A stretch of DNA of 8,994 nucleotides from an uncultured Clostridia bacterium (GCA_934162925.1 CAKPJR010000043.1:1-8994); one strand, 5' to 3'. Shown: positions 1 through 7,310, counted from the stretch's first letter. Made by a program: numbers and translations. The notes: a model not told the origin generated them from the sequence alone.

Positions 1-1665
1 AATATTGCTTTAATAACTATAAATAGTCATATTAATCCATTAAAATCAAAATATAAAAAAATAAAGAAAATAGTAATTTCTTTAGATAAAATAAAAACTG
101 ATATATTAAAAAATATTAATCTATTTATAAACGATGAACATTCTAATAATAAAAAGCAAATTCAAAGAGAGGAAGAATTAAAGCCATGGCTTAATTACAG
201 AGTAAATTTATTTGTAGATAATAGTAATCTTGAAGGTGCTCCTGTAATTATGGACTCTAATTATCAATATCTTAATATGTTTGGAAAATTAGAATATGAA
301 AATCAATATGGAATGCTAAAAACTGATTATACAATGTTAAAGCCTGGTCTTTTACACAAAGCTAATGGAGGTTACATTATATTACAAGCAAGTGATTTAT
401 TATCAAATCAAATATGCTATGATGCATTAAAAAAATCTTTACTTGTAAAAGAATTAAATATAGAGAACAATATGGAACAACGTTCATATATGGTAATGAT
501 TTCCTTAAAACCTGAACCTATACCTCTTAACGTAAAAGTACTACTATTAGGTGATTCCGAAATTTATCATGCACTACTTGCTTTAGATCCAGAATTCAAG
601 AAATTATTTAAAATAAAAGCAGAATTTGAAGAATCAGCTCCTAGAACAGATTCTAATATATTAAAACTTGCAAATTTCGTTAATAGTTTTTCTAAAAGAG
701 AAGGCATGCTTCCTTTAGATAAAGGGGCAATGGCAAGGGTTGTTGAATTTGCTTCTAGACTATCAGATGACAAAAATAAACTATCTACAAAATTCAATGA
801 AATTGGAGAAATAGTTGCTGAGTCATCAACTTGGGCAAGGCTTTCTAGAAAGAAAATAGTAACTAAAGAATACGTAGATAAAACTCTTGCAGAGAGAATT
901 GATAGAATAAAAAAATATGATTCTAGATATTTAGAAATGATAGAAGAAAATACTTTACTTATTAGTACTACTGGTTTTGAAGTTGGTGTTATAAATGGAC
1001 TTACTGTCATGACTATTGGCGGTTATAGTTTTGGTAAACCAGCTAGGATAACAGCAAATACTTATATGGGTAAAGAGGGCGTTATAAATATAGAGCGCGA
1101 AGCAGAAATGTCTGGTCCAACACATTCAAAGGGTGTATTAATACTTTCTGGATATTTAGGCGAAACTTTTGCCCAGGACTTTCCTTTATCACTTAGTGCA
1201 AGTTTATGTTTTGAGCAATTATATAATGGAGTAGATGGTGATAGTGCTTCTAGTACAGAAGCTTATGCTATACTTTCTAGTTTATCTGGTATTCCTATTA
1301 ACCAATCAATTGCAGTTACTGGCTCTGTAAATCAAAAGGGATTCATACAACCTATTGGTGGTGTTAATGAAAAAATAGAAGGTTTCTACCAAGTTTGTAA
1401 AAACAGAGGACTGGATGGAAGCCATGGAGTTATAATTCCTATTCAAAATGTTATGAACCTTCATTTATCAGATGAGGTTATTGAAAGTGTTAAAAATGGT
1501 GACTTTCATATTTATGCAATTTCTTCTTTGGATGAAGGCATAGAAATATTAACTGGTGTACCTGCTGGTAAAAAGAATAAAGACGGTAATTTCCCTGCTG
1601 GAACAATTAAGTATTTAGCATATGAAAAATTAAAACATTATAATGAAAATGCAAAGAATAAATAA
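1..1665 (+). CDS. Lon-family ATP-dependent protease, AAA_32 (LonB/YcbZ-like) type, 5' truncated
   Basis: The reading frame is open from base 1, so the protein enters from the left. 554 residues are visible and the N-terminal part, where a Walker A would lie, is outside the window; an ATG at 250 is internal, because the conserved PWLNYRVNLFVDNS block lies upstream of it. Visible residues about 60-135 carry family landmarks of the AAA_32 ATPase (LEGAPVI, KANGGYIILQASDLL, the latter in the Walker B region). Residues about 321-525 are the Lon proteolytic domain. The Ser-Lys dyad is plain: Ser in VDGDSAS (codon 1243-1245) and Lys in IGGVNEKIEG (codon 1372-1374), 43 residues apart as in E. coli Lon. 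It is presumably a cytosolic AAA+ protease that unfolds and degrades proteins; its substrates cannot be told from sequence. It converges on the surface-protein gene and shares its terminator. The family call is firm; the exact Lon subtype is less so. Confidence 0.93.
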   Translation, partial: NIALITINSHINPLKSKYKKIKKIVISLDKIKTDILKNINLFINDEHSNNKKQIQREEELKPWLNYRVNLFVDNSNLEGAPVIMDSNYQYLNMFGKLEYENQYGMLKTDYTMLKPGLLHKANGGYIILQASDLLSNQICYDALKKSLLVKELNIENNMEQRSYMVMISLKPEPIPLNVKVLLLGDSEIYHALLALDPEFKKLFKIKAEFEESAPRTDSNILKLANFVNSFSKREGMLPLDKGAMARVVEFASRLSDDKNKLSTKFNEIGEIVAESSTWARLSRKKIVTKEYVDKTLAERIDRIKKYDSRYLEMIEENTLLISTTGFEVGVINGLTVMTIGGYSFGKPARITANTYMGKEGVINIEREAEMSGPTHSKGVLILSGYLGETFAQDFPLSLSASLCFEQLYNGVDGDSASSTEAYAILSSLSGIPINQSIAVTGSVNQKGFIQPIGGVNEKIEGFYQVCKNRGLDGSHGVIIPIQNVMNLHLSDEVIESVKNGDFHIYAISSLDEGIEILTGVPAGKKNKDGNFPAGTIKYLAYEKLKHYNENAKNK

Positions 1666-1695
1666 GAAAGATTTTTAAATTTTCTTTGATATGTT

Positions 1696-1749
1696 ATCGC
1701 CCAATTTGAATTTTCGACTAAAAGGAGAAAATCTCAAAGGGCTAGCGAT
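1696..1749 (+). other. Long imperfect hairpin of unknown function in the lon-like 3' UTR
   Basis: GCCC at 1699-1702 pairs with GGGC at 1739-1742. After an AA bulge, 1705-1709 pairs with 1734-1738, and after a single C bulge (1733), 1710-1715 pairs with 1727-1732, leaving an 11-base purine-rich loop. An outer ATC/GAT pairing (1696-1698 with 1747-1749) is possible across a four-base bulge; alternatively ATCGC pairs with GCGAT. There is no T-run after it on either strand, so it is not an intrinsic terminator; the real one lies at 1775-1815. It could be a 3' UTR element of the protease mRNA, a small RNA or a decayed repeat. I do not recognise a known RNA family. The loop side contains an AAAGGAG Shine-Dalgarno-like string, but no start codon follows at a suitable distance. 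Confidence 0.4.
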
Positions 1750-1774
1750 TGTAGATTATTATATAATAAAGAAT

Positions 1775-1815
1775 AAAAAATAAACGAATGGAATAAAACC
1801 ATTCGTTTATTTTTT
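1775..1815. terminator. Bidirectional intrinsic terminator between convergent genes
   Basis: A perfect 17-bp stem (1775-1791 with 1799-1815) encloses a 7-base loop. The GC part is CGAATGG/CCATTCG, and A-runs and T-runs at the two ends supply a U-tract in either direction. On the plus strand it ends the Lon-like gene. On the minus strand the stem begins directly after the TAA stop of the surface-protein gene (1816-1818), so it can serve both genes. Confidence 0.9.
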
Positions 1816-4800
1816 TTATTTAATATCTTTTAAGTTTCTATATTTTATGAACTTAATTATTGTAAATGAACTTAAACCTATTAAAACCATAATTATAACT
1901 TTTAATCCTGTATTTGGAAGGTTTCGATCCGATACTGTGTTGTCATCTTTGGTACTATATATATCATCATCTTTATTAACTTTTTTTGTAACTGTTATTT
2001 CACAAGTTGCCTCCTTATTTCCATCTTCACTTGTTACCTTTATTGTTGTTTTTCCCTCTCCTACAGCTTTTACAATACCATTACCGTTTACTACAGCAAC
2101 TTTTTCATTTGAGCTCTCCCATTTTACATTTTTATTTGTTGCATTACTTGGGTTAAATGTTAACATTAAATTTAATATTGTACCATTCTCAATTGTTTCA
2201 TTATTTGTATTAAGGCTAATTGACTCAACTGAAATCTTCTCTGTTTCTTTTTCTTTTACCGTCACCTCACAACTTGCTGTTTTTTCTCCTTCTTCGGTTG
2301 TTACTGTTATTACTGTTTTTCCTGCTTTTTTTCCTGTTATTACTCCTCCTGTTACAGTTGCTATACTTTCATCTTCACTTTCCCAGTCAACTTTTTGATT
2401 TGTTGCATTTTCAGGCATTACTGTTGCTATTAATGTTTCTGTTGTTCCTTCTTCTATCGTTGTTTCTGTTTTGTTTAATTTGACTGAATTCACTAAAATT
2501 ATTTCTGGCTTACCCTCTTCAACTGTTACCTCACAAATTGCCATTTTTTCTCCATCGTCTGTTGTTACTGTTATTAATGTCTTTCCTGCTTTTTTTCCTT
2601 CTATTACTCCATTTTGAACTGTTGCTATACTTTCATCTGTGCTTGACCAATTTATTTTTTTATTTGTTGCGTTGTCTGGTTTTACTGTTGCTATTAACAC
2701 CTCTGTTGTTCCTTTTTCTATTGTTATACTATTTTTATTTAAGTTTACTGACTCCACCGAAACATGTGGTGTTTCTGCATTTTTTACTGTAACTGCACAA
2801 CTTGCTGTTTTTTCCCCATCGTCTGTTGTTACTCTTACTATTGCTTTTCCAACTTTTTTTCCTTCTATTACTCCATTTTCAACTGTTGCTACACTTTCAT
2901 CTGTACTTGACCAGTTTATTTTTTTGTTTGTTGCATTATCTGGCTTTACTGTTGCTATTAACGCTTCCGTTTTTCCTATCTCTACTGTTATACTTCTTTT
3001 ATCTAATTCTACTGAATCTACTGAAATTGATTTTGCTTCAACTGTTACTTCACAACTTGCTTTTAGTTCCTTATCTACAGTTGTTACTGTTACTATTGTT
3101 TTTCCTGGGCCTTTTCCTTCTATTACTCCATCTTTTACTGTTACTATACTTTCATCTGCACTTGACCAATTTACGTTTTGATCTGTTGCATTTTCCGGTA
3201 ATACTGTTGCTATTAATGTTTCTGTTGTTCCTTCTTTTATTGTTGTACTTGTTTTATTTAGTTTTATTGAATCTACTGGAATTGTTTTTGCCTCAACTGT
3301 TACTTCACAACTTGCTTTTAGTTCCTTATCTACAGTTGTTACTGTTACTGTTGTTTTTCCTGGGCCTTTTCCTTCTATTACTCCATTTTTAACTGTTGCT
3401 ACACTTTCATCTGTACTTGACCAATCTATATTTTTATTTGTTGCATTTTCAGGCATTACTGTTGCTATTAATGTTTCTGTTGTTCCTTCTTTTATTGTTG
3501 TACTTGTTTTATTTAGTTTTATTGAATCTACTGGAATTGTTTTTGCCTCAACTGTTACTTCACAACTTGCTTTTAGTTCCTTATCTACAGTTGTTACTGT
3601 TACTGTTGTTTTTCCTGGGCCTTTTCCTTCTATTACTCCATTTTTAACTGTTGCTACACTTTCATCTGTACTTGACCAATCTATATTTTTATTTGTTGCA
3701 TTTTCAGGCATTACTGTTGCTATTAATGTTTTTGTTTTTCCTTCTTCTATTGTTATACTATTTTCATTTAAATTTACTGATTCCACCGAAACATGCGGTG
3801 TTTCTGCATTTTTTACTGTAACCTCACAACTTGCTGTTAGTTCCTTATCTACAGTTGTTACTGTTACTGTTGTCTTTCCTGCTTTTTTTCCTGTTATTAC
3901 TCCTCCTATTACAGTTGCTATGCTTTTGTCTGTACTTGACCAATTTATTTTTTTGTTTGTTGCATTTTCCGGTAATACTGTTGCTATTAATACCTCTGTT
4001 TTTCCTTCTTCTATTGTTATACTTCTTTTATCTAATTCTACCGAATCTACTGATATTGTTTTTGCTGTAACTGTTACTTCACAAGTTGCCATTTTTTCTC
4101 CATCGTCTGTTGTTACTGTTACTGTTGTCTTTCCTGCTTTTTTTCCTGTTATTACTCCTCCTGTTACAGTTGCTATACTTTCGTCTTTACTTGCCCAGTT
4201 AACCTTTTGATTTGTTGCATTTTCCGGTAATACTGTTGCTATTAATGTATACGTTTTTCCCTCTTCTATTGTTATACTATTTTCGTTCAAATTTACTGAT
4301 TTTACATCAATTTTAGGTTCTTCCACTTTTGTAAACGCTTTTATGCATGCATTTGTATTTTTATATGTTTTTTTAACAAAAATCTTTCCTGTTAAAGACC
4401 AATATAGAAATTCATATCCATTTATATCTTCCCATTCATTTCCATTTGTTGATATAAAGCTTTGTCCTGCTTCTGCTTTTGCTTTTGACCATATATTGCT
4501 ATTTGCTGTTAACTCTGTATCATTTAAATTACATTCTAGTGAATATTTTGCTCCTTCTGCATTAATATATTTTACAATTATAGCAAATTTCTCTCCTGTT
4601 ACTTCTATTGGCGTTCCTAATTTTATGGCATGGTATCCTGGCTCTAATGCATTATTACCTGTATATACTGCAACTGCTTCTCCATAGTCTTTCATATCTC
4701 CATTTTTTGCATCAACATATATTTCTATTCCCTCTGTAATTGGAACATATATTCCAACCTCTTCTACATATTCCTTTTTAGTGCTATCTTTCCTTTTAAA

Positions 4801-6042
4801 AACATTTGCTGTATATATTTCTCCTTCTAAAGTAATATCTTCCACATTAATATCTTTCACATTAATATCTTTTACACTTGCACCTTTCAAAGTAACCTCA
4901 TAATTTGGAAAATTTTCTCCCGTCTCATCATATTGATATAAATTATCATAGTTTTTTTCTTCTTCCGAATAAACCTGGATATTTTTTATACCTCTTACAT
5001 AGTTTTCTATAAGTGAATCTTCATATGATACATAAAAATATGGTAATAAATTTTCTCCATATGAATTAAGTACTATATATGCGCCATCGCTTAATGGTTT
5101 ATATTCTGAATCTGCAAAATTTTCTTTACGGTAGGTATCATCCCACCCAATTATTGTCACAGCATGGTTTTGTTTATAACTTGTATTTTTATTACAATAT
5201 GCAAAACTTCCATTTTCTCCTACATTAAACATTTTTTCAAGTTCAGTTTCAGTTCCCATATAAGTAGATGCTGATAACGCTCCACAATTTTTTATATATT
5301 GTTTTATTTGTGTTCTTATTGAAGTTAATTCTTCATTTGAATATTCTTTATTCATGCTATTTAAATATTTAACTGCCGTTTCAGTATATGTTTTACTTAT
5401 TGCTGGAAAGCTATAAGTTTCATTAATTTTTGCCCTTGCTTGCAATTTTTCTTCTTCTACCCCATCATATGAAATCTCATATTCATATTCACCAGTCTCC
5501 TTATAATAACTCTCAAATGGCATATCTGCTTCATATACTGGTCCTTCTCCAGAAACAGATGTAGCTAGTGCAATTTCAAAATTTCCAGGGTCACCTTTAA
5601 CTCTGTTAAAATATTTTGTAGCAACATAATCCGAATGTATTGCTGAAAATTTGTATGATTTATTACTTTTCATTGCAGCAGTAGTATCTAACACGCTTGC
5701 ATAAGAAAATGCCCAGCATAACTCTGTATATCCTTGATTTCTTATTGTAATACTTCCATTTGGTAATTTATCAAGTAATGAATATTTGCTTTCTAATGCA
5801 GATACGTTGCCTCCTAAAAGTTTGTTATATGTAGACCTTTTTACGCTTTCATTTAATGATACACTATTATATGTAAGCCCTTGATTTATTTTTTCTTCTT
5901 CCGGCAAATTGTCCCATTTTTCAAGTTGCTGTGCCTCTTCTATTAATTTTTCATTTACATTTGCATTTACTGTATTAAAACTAAATATTATTAGAAAAAC
6001 TACTAAAATCATTACATATTTTTTCATTCTTTTTGCCTTCAC
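1816..6042 (-). CDS. LPXTG-anchored papain-family (C1) surface protease with lectin-like domain and nine BIG2 Ig-like repeats
   Basis: This is a 1408-residue exported protein. Residues 1-28 form a signal peptide (KAKRMKK, then a hydrophobic core, ending near VNANV). Residues about 90-345 are a papain-fold cysteine protease: the oxyanion Gln103 and catalytic Cys109 lie in RNQGYTELCWAFS, His293 in QNHAVTIIGW and Asn326 in YIVLNSYG. Residues about 405-570 match the lectin-like domain that commonly follows such clostridial proteases (TANVF, GYHAIKLG, GQSFIS, NACIKAFT). Residues 576-1352 are nine BIG2 Ig-like repeats. LPNTG at 1375-1379, a hydrophobic helix and a basic tail form a sortase signal, so the protein should be fixed to peptidoglycan with the repeats as a stalk presenting the protease. 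No sortase is in the window. The start is GTG at 6042, preceded by GAGGTGG (6047-6053); an ATG six codons in, behind a weaker GAAGG, is the alternative. The substrate is unknown. Domain calls are firm and the lectin-like call somewhat less so. Confidence 0.93.
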   Translation of the reverse strand: MKAKRMKKYVMILVVFLIIFSFNTVNANVNEKLIEEAQQLEKWDNLPEEEKINQGLTYNSVSLNESVKRSTYNKLLGGNVSALESKYSLLDKLPNGSITIRNQGYTELCWAFSYASVLDTTAAMKSNKSYKFSAIHSDYVATKYFNRVKGDPGNFEIALATSVSGEGPVYEADMPFESYYKETGEYEYEISYDGVEEEKLQARAKINETYSFPAISKTYTETAVKYLNSMNKEYSNEELTSIRTQIKQYIKNCGALSASTYMGTETELEKMFNVGENGSFAYCNKNTSYKQNHAVTIIGWDDTYRKENFADSEYKPLSDGAYIVLNSYGENLLPYFYVSYEDSLIENYVRGIKNIQVYSEEEKNYDNLYQYDETGENFPNYEVTLKGASVKDINVKDINVEDITLEGEIYTANVFKRKDSTKKEYVEEVGIYVPITEGIEIYVDAKNGDMKDYGEAVAVYTGNNALEPGYHAIKLGTPIEVTGEKFAIIVKYINAEGAKYSLECNLNDTELTANSNIWSKAKAEAGQSFISTNGNEWEDINGYEFLYWSLTGKIFVKKTYKNTNACIKAFTKVEEPKIDVKSVNLNENSITIEEGKTYTLIATVLPENATNQKVNWASKDESIATVTGGVITGKKAGKTTVTVTTDDGEKMATCEVTVTAKTISVDSVELDKRSITIEEGKTEVLIATVLPENATNKKINWSSTDKSIATVIGGVITGKKAGKTTVTVTTVDKELTASCEVTVKNAETPHVSVESVNLNENSITIEEGKTKTLIATVMPENATNKNIDWSSTDESVATVKNGVIEGKGPGKTTVTVTTVDKELKASCEVTVEAKTIPVDSIKLNKTSTTIKEGTTETLIATVMPENATNKNIDWSSTDESVATVKNGVIEGKGPGKTTVTVTTVDKELKASCEVTVEAKTIPVDSIKLNKTSTTIKEGTTETLIATVLPENATDQNVNWSSADESIVTVKDGVIEGKGPGKTIVTVTTVDKELKASCEVTVEAKSISVDSVELDKRSITVEIGKTEALIATVKPDNATNKKINWSSTDESVATVENGVIEGKKVGKAIVRVTTDDGEKTASCAVTVKNAETPHVSVESVNLNKNSITIEKGTTEVLIATVKPDNATNKKINWSSTDESIATVQNGVIEGKKAGKTLITVTTDDGEKMAICEVTVEEGKPEIILVNSVKLNKTETTIEEGTTETLIATVMPENATNQKVDWESEDESIATVTGGVITGKKAGKTVITVTTEEGEKTASCEVTVKEKETEKISVESISLNTNNETIENGTILNLMLTFNPSNATNKNVKWESSNEKVAVVNGNGIVKAVGEGKTTIKVTSEDGNKEATCEITVTKKVNKDDDIYSTKDDNTVSDRNLPNTGLKVIIMVLIGLSSFTIIKFIKYRNLKDIK
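1987..4317 (-). repeat. Array of nine BIG2 Ig-like domain repeats (about 80-86 codons each)
   Basis: Repeats start near residues 576, 664, 751, 837, 922, 1007, 1094, 1183 and 1270 of the surface protein. Each follows the plan V-S-L-x-T-I-E-x-G-x-LIATV-P-NATN-W-S-ES-ATV-GVI-GK-GKT-VTVTT, ending CEVTV. A higher-order pattern is visible. The KNAETPHVSVESVNLN linker occurs at 744 and again at 1087, and SVDSVELDKRSIT at 664 and 1007; both pairs are 343 residues (1029 bp) apart. Repeats 2-3-4 therefore correspond to 6-7-8, indicating an old duplication of a four-repeat block. The last repeat is the most diverged. The coding strand is strongly purine-rich, which produces long leucine-rich shadow frames on the other strand. 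Confidence 0.92.
3202..3731 (-). repeat. Perfect tandem duplication, period 255 bp, inside the Ig-like array
   Basis: Bases 3202-3476 and 3457-3731 are identical by eye over 275 bases, at an offset of 255 bp, which is exactly 85 codons or one Ig-like domain. The first mismatches lie at 3201/3456 and 3477/3732. A third, diverged copy of the same unit lies on the low-coordinate side (roughly 3026-3201). Identity at the synonymous positions too shows that the duplication is very recent or kept homogeneous by recombination. Copy number here is likely to vary between strains. Confidence 0.93.
4833..4877 (-). repeat. Three 15-bp tandem units in the surface-protein gene
   Basis: Units start at 4833, 4848 and 4863 and share TAATATCTT on the plus strand. 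They encode the repeated pentapeptide pattern KDINV-KDINV-EDITL (about residues 391-404) in the linker between the protease and the lectin-like domain. The period is a multiple of three, so copy changes would alter linker length and not the frame. Confidence 0.75.
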
Positions 6043-6061
6043 CTATACCACCTCATTATGT

Positions 6062-6067
6062 ATTATA
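6062..6067 (-). promoter_or_regulatory. Candidate -10 box for the surface-protein gene
   Basis: The minus strand reads TATAAT here, an exact sigma-A -10 hexamer, in the 137-base gap upstream of the surface-protein gene. No convincing -35 is seen 16-18 bases upstream; a TTACAA lies too far away (about 26 bases). Transcription from it would start near 6055 and leave only a very short leader with the GAGGTGG ribosome binding site. The surrounding DNA is so AT-rich that a chance match is possible. Confidence 0.35.
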
Positions 6068-6149
6068 ATACATTTTTCTTTACTTTTTTACCATTGTAAC
6101 CTAAATATATTATTATTGAAATATTAATGTAATAGATGAACAAATAGAG

Positions 6150-6175
6150 AAAAGACCTTATGCTAAAGGTCTTTT
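6150..6175 (-). terminator. Intrinsic terminator of the ffh-rplS operon
   Basis: A 10-bp stem (6150-6159 with 6166-6175, AAAAGACCTT/AAGGTCTTTT) has a 6-base loop and lies four bases past the rplS stop. On the minus strand it is followed by a modest T-rich tract (TTTTCTCTATTTG). It closes the ribosome/SRP operon and separates it from the surface-protein gene. Confidence 0.8.
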
Positions 6176-6179
6176 TGTA

Positions 6180-6635
6180 TTATTCTGCTTTTGGTTCTTC
6201 AACTGTTTCTGTAGCTTCTGCTGGTGCTTCTTCTACAGCTGGTGCTTCTGCTAATTCTTCTTTGATTGTAACTTCTTTAGTTTCAATTCTTGCACCTACT
6301 TTTTCTTTAGTCTTAGCAGATTTTCCTAGTCTATCTCTTAAGTAATAAAGTTTTGCTCTTCTTGCTTTACCAACTCTAACTACCTCAACTTTTTCAACTG
6401 CTGGTGAATGAATTAAGAATGTTTTTTCAACACCTACTCCGTAAGAAGTTTTTCTTACTGTAAATGTTGCATTTACTCCTCCACCTTGTTTTTTAATTAT
6501 TATTCCTTCGAAAACTTGGATTCTTTCTCTGTTTCCTTCTTTTACTCTAACATGAACTTTTACAGTATCTCCAACTTTTAGCAATGGAATTTTATTTTTC
6601 ATTTGCTCATGCTCTATTGATTTTATAATGTCCAT
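6180..6635 (-). CDS. rplS: 50S ribosomal protein L19 with an acidic C-terminal extension
   Basis: L19 sits at the interface of the two ribosomal subunits. Residues 1-112 are a standard L19: IPLLKVGDTVKVHVRVKEG, RIQVFEGIIIKKQGGG, TFTVRKTSYGVGVEKTF, and the basic end ARRAKLYYLRDRLGKSAKTKEK. Residues 113-151 are an extra Ala/Glu/Pro-rich acidic tail (EELAEAPAVEEAPAEATETVEEPKAE region) beyond the usual family length of about 115. The start is ATG at 6635, placed by AAAGGAG eight bases upstream. A longer frame reaching 6707 is rejected, because that stretch encodes the end of TrmD in another frame. The ATG overlaps the stop of the shifted trmD frame as TAATG, which suggests translational coupling. 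It is the last gene of the operon. Confidence 0.96.
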   Translation of the reverse strand: MDIIKSIEHEQMKNKIPLLKVGDTVKVHVRVKEGNRERIQVFEGIIIKKQGGGVNATFTVRKTSYGVGVEKTFLIHSPAVEKVEVVRVGKARRAKLYYLRDRLGKSAKTKEKVGARIETKEVTIKEELAEAPAVEEAPAEATETVEEPKAE

Positions 6636-7310
6636 TATATATTCTCCTTTCTTAATAAATCTGGTCTTTTTTGTTTTGTTATTTCTATGGATTTTTCTTT
6701 CCTCCATTTTTCAATCTCTTTATGATTTCCGAGATTTTAAAACTTCTGGTACATTTATGTTTAAAAATTTTTCTGGCCTTGTATATTGTGGATATTCTAA
6801 AAGTCCATTTGAAAAAGATTCTTCTTCTGTGGACTCACTACTAATTACTCCTTCTACATATCTAGATACTGAATCTATTAGTACCATAGCTGGTAGCTCT
6901 CCACCTGTTAAAACATAATCTCCAATTGATATTTCCTCATCTACAATCTCATCTAATACTCTTTGGTCAATACCTTCGTAATGTCCACATAATAATATAA
7001 GATGCGCTTCTGTAGCTAATTCTTTTACTTTTTTTTGATTTAGAACTTTCCCCTGTGGCGACAAATATATTGTTTTAGCATTTTCCTTTTTAATAGAGTT
7101 AAATGCATCATACACAACATCTGGCTTAATTACCATTCCTGCTCCGCCACCATAAGGTGTATCGTCTACCTTTTTATGCTTATCTTTAGAAAAATCTCTA
7201 ATATTTATTGCATTAATTTCTATTAAATTTTTTTCTATTGCTTTTCCTACTATGCTTTCATTTAGACTAGAAAACATTTCTGGAAAAAGAGTAAGTATGT
7301 CTATTCTCAT
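6635..7310 (-). CDS. trmD: tRNA (guanine37-N1)-methyltransferase, requires a +1 frame change at CGG
   Basis: TrmD makes m1G37 in tRNAs with G36-G37 (Leu, Pro and the Arg tRNA reading CGG), using S-adenosylmethionine, and keeps the reading frame. Landmarks of the SPOUT knot enzyme: MRIDILTLFPEMF, DDTPYGGGAGMV (49-60), LLCGHYEGIDQR (106-117), SIGDYVLTGGELP (128-140), Arg150, and ESFSNGLLEYPQYTRP. The position equal to catalytic Asp169 of the E. coli enzyme is Glu164. The zero frame stops after VPEVLKS-RKS (6720-6722, 196 residues). If the C of CGG (6731) is skipped, the family C-terminus continues: GNHKEIEKWRKEKS, ending KRPDLLRKENI, for 224 residues, with TAA at 6635-6637 overlapping the rplS ATG. 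That tail is typical TrmD, and without it the C-terminal tRNA-binding domain is incomplete. The start overlaps the rimM stop as ATGA. The gene is normally essential, so decay is unlikely; a sequencing insertion is the main alternative. Confidence 0.93.
6728..6731 (-). other. Frame-change site in trmD (CGGA read as one residue)
   Basis: Zero-frame codons are TTA AAA TCT CGG AAA TCA TAA. Reading TCT, skipping the C at 6731, then GGA AAT CAT gives S-G-N-H, matching the family consensus LLSGNH. Four-base decoding of CGGA would give one residue at the same place. The zero-frame stop lies two codons after CGG. P-site slippage of the serine tRNA from UCU to CUC would pair poorly, so ordinary slippage is not the obvious mechanism. 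I see no upstream Shine-Dalgarno-like stimulator and no strong downstream structure. Confidence 0.7.

Noticed and set aside
567..1010. Minus-strand frame of 147 codons
   Set aside because: It lies wholly opposite the conserved Lon-like protease and has no recognisable family.
3202..3731. CRISPR or satellite array
   Set aside because: The repeat unit is 255 bp of continuous Ig-domain coding sequence, with no short repeat and unique spacers.
2220..4210. Several long leucine/phenylalanine-rich plus-strand frames across the Ig-like repeats
   Set aside because: They are shadows of the purine-rich coding strand. They repeat with the same period as the Ig-like units, have low complexity and no ribosome binding sites, and lie opposite a clear gene.
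6636..6707. N-terminal extension of rplS starting at 6707
   Set aside because: The extra residues are the TrmD C-terminus read in the wrong frame, and AAAGGAG places the start at 6635.
6635..7310. trmD as a pseudogene
   Set aside because: Both parts keep full family conservation, the shifted stop overlaps rplS precisely, and the gene is normally essential. The only defect is the single base at CGG, shared with ffh.
7307..7310. UGA read as tryptophan (code 4)
   Set aside because: rimM ends in a TGA within the classic ATGA overlap with trmD, and UGG serves as Trp throughout.
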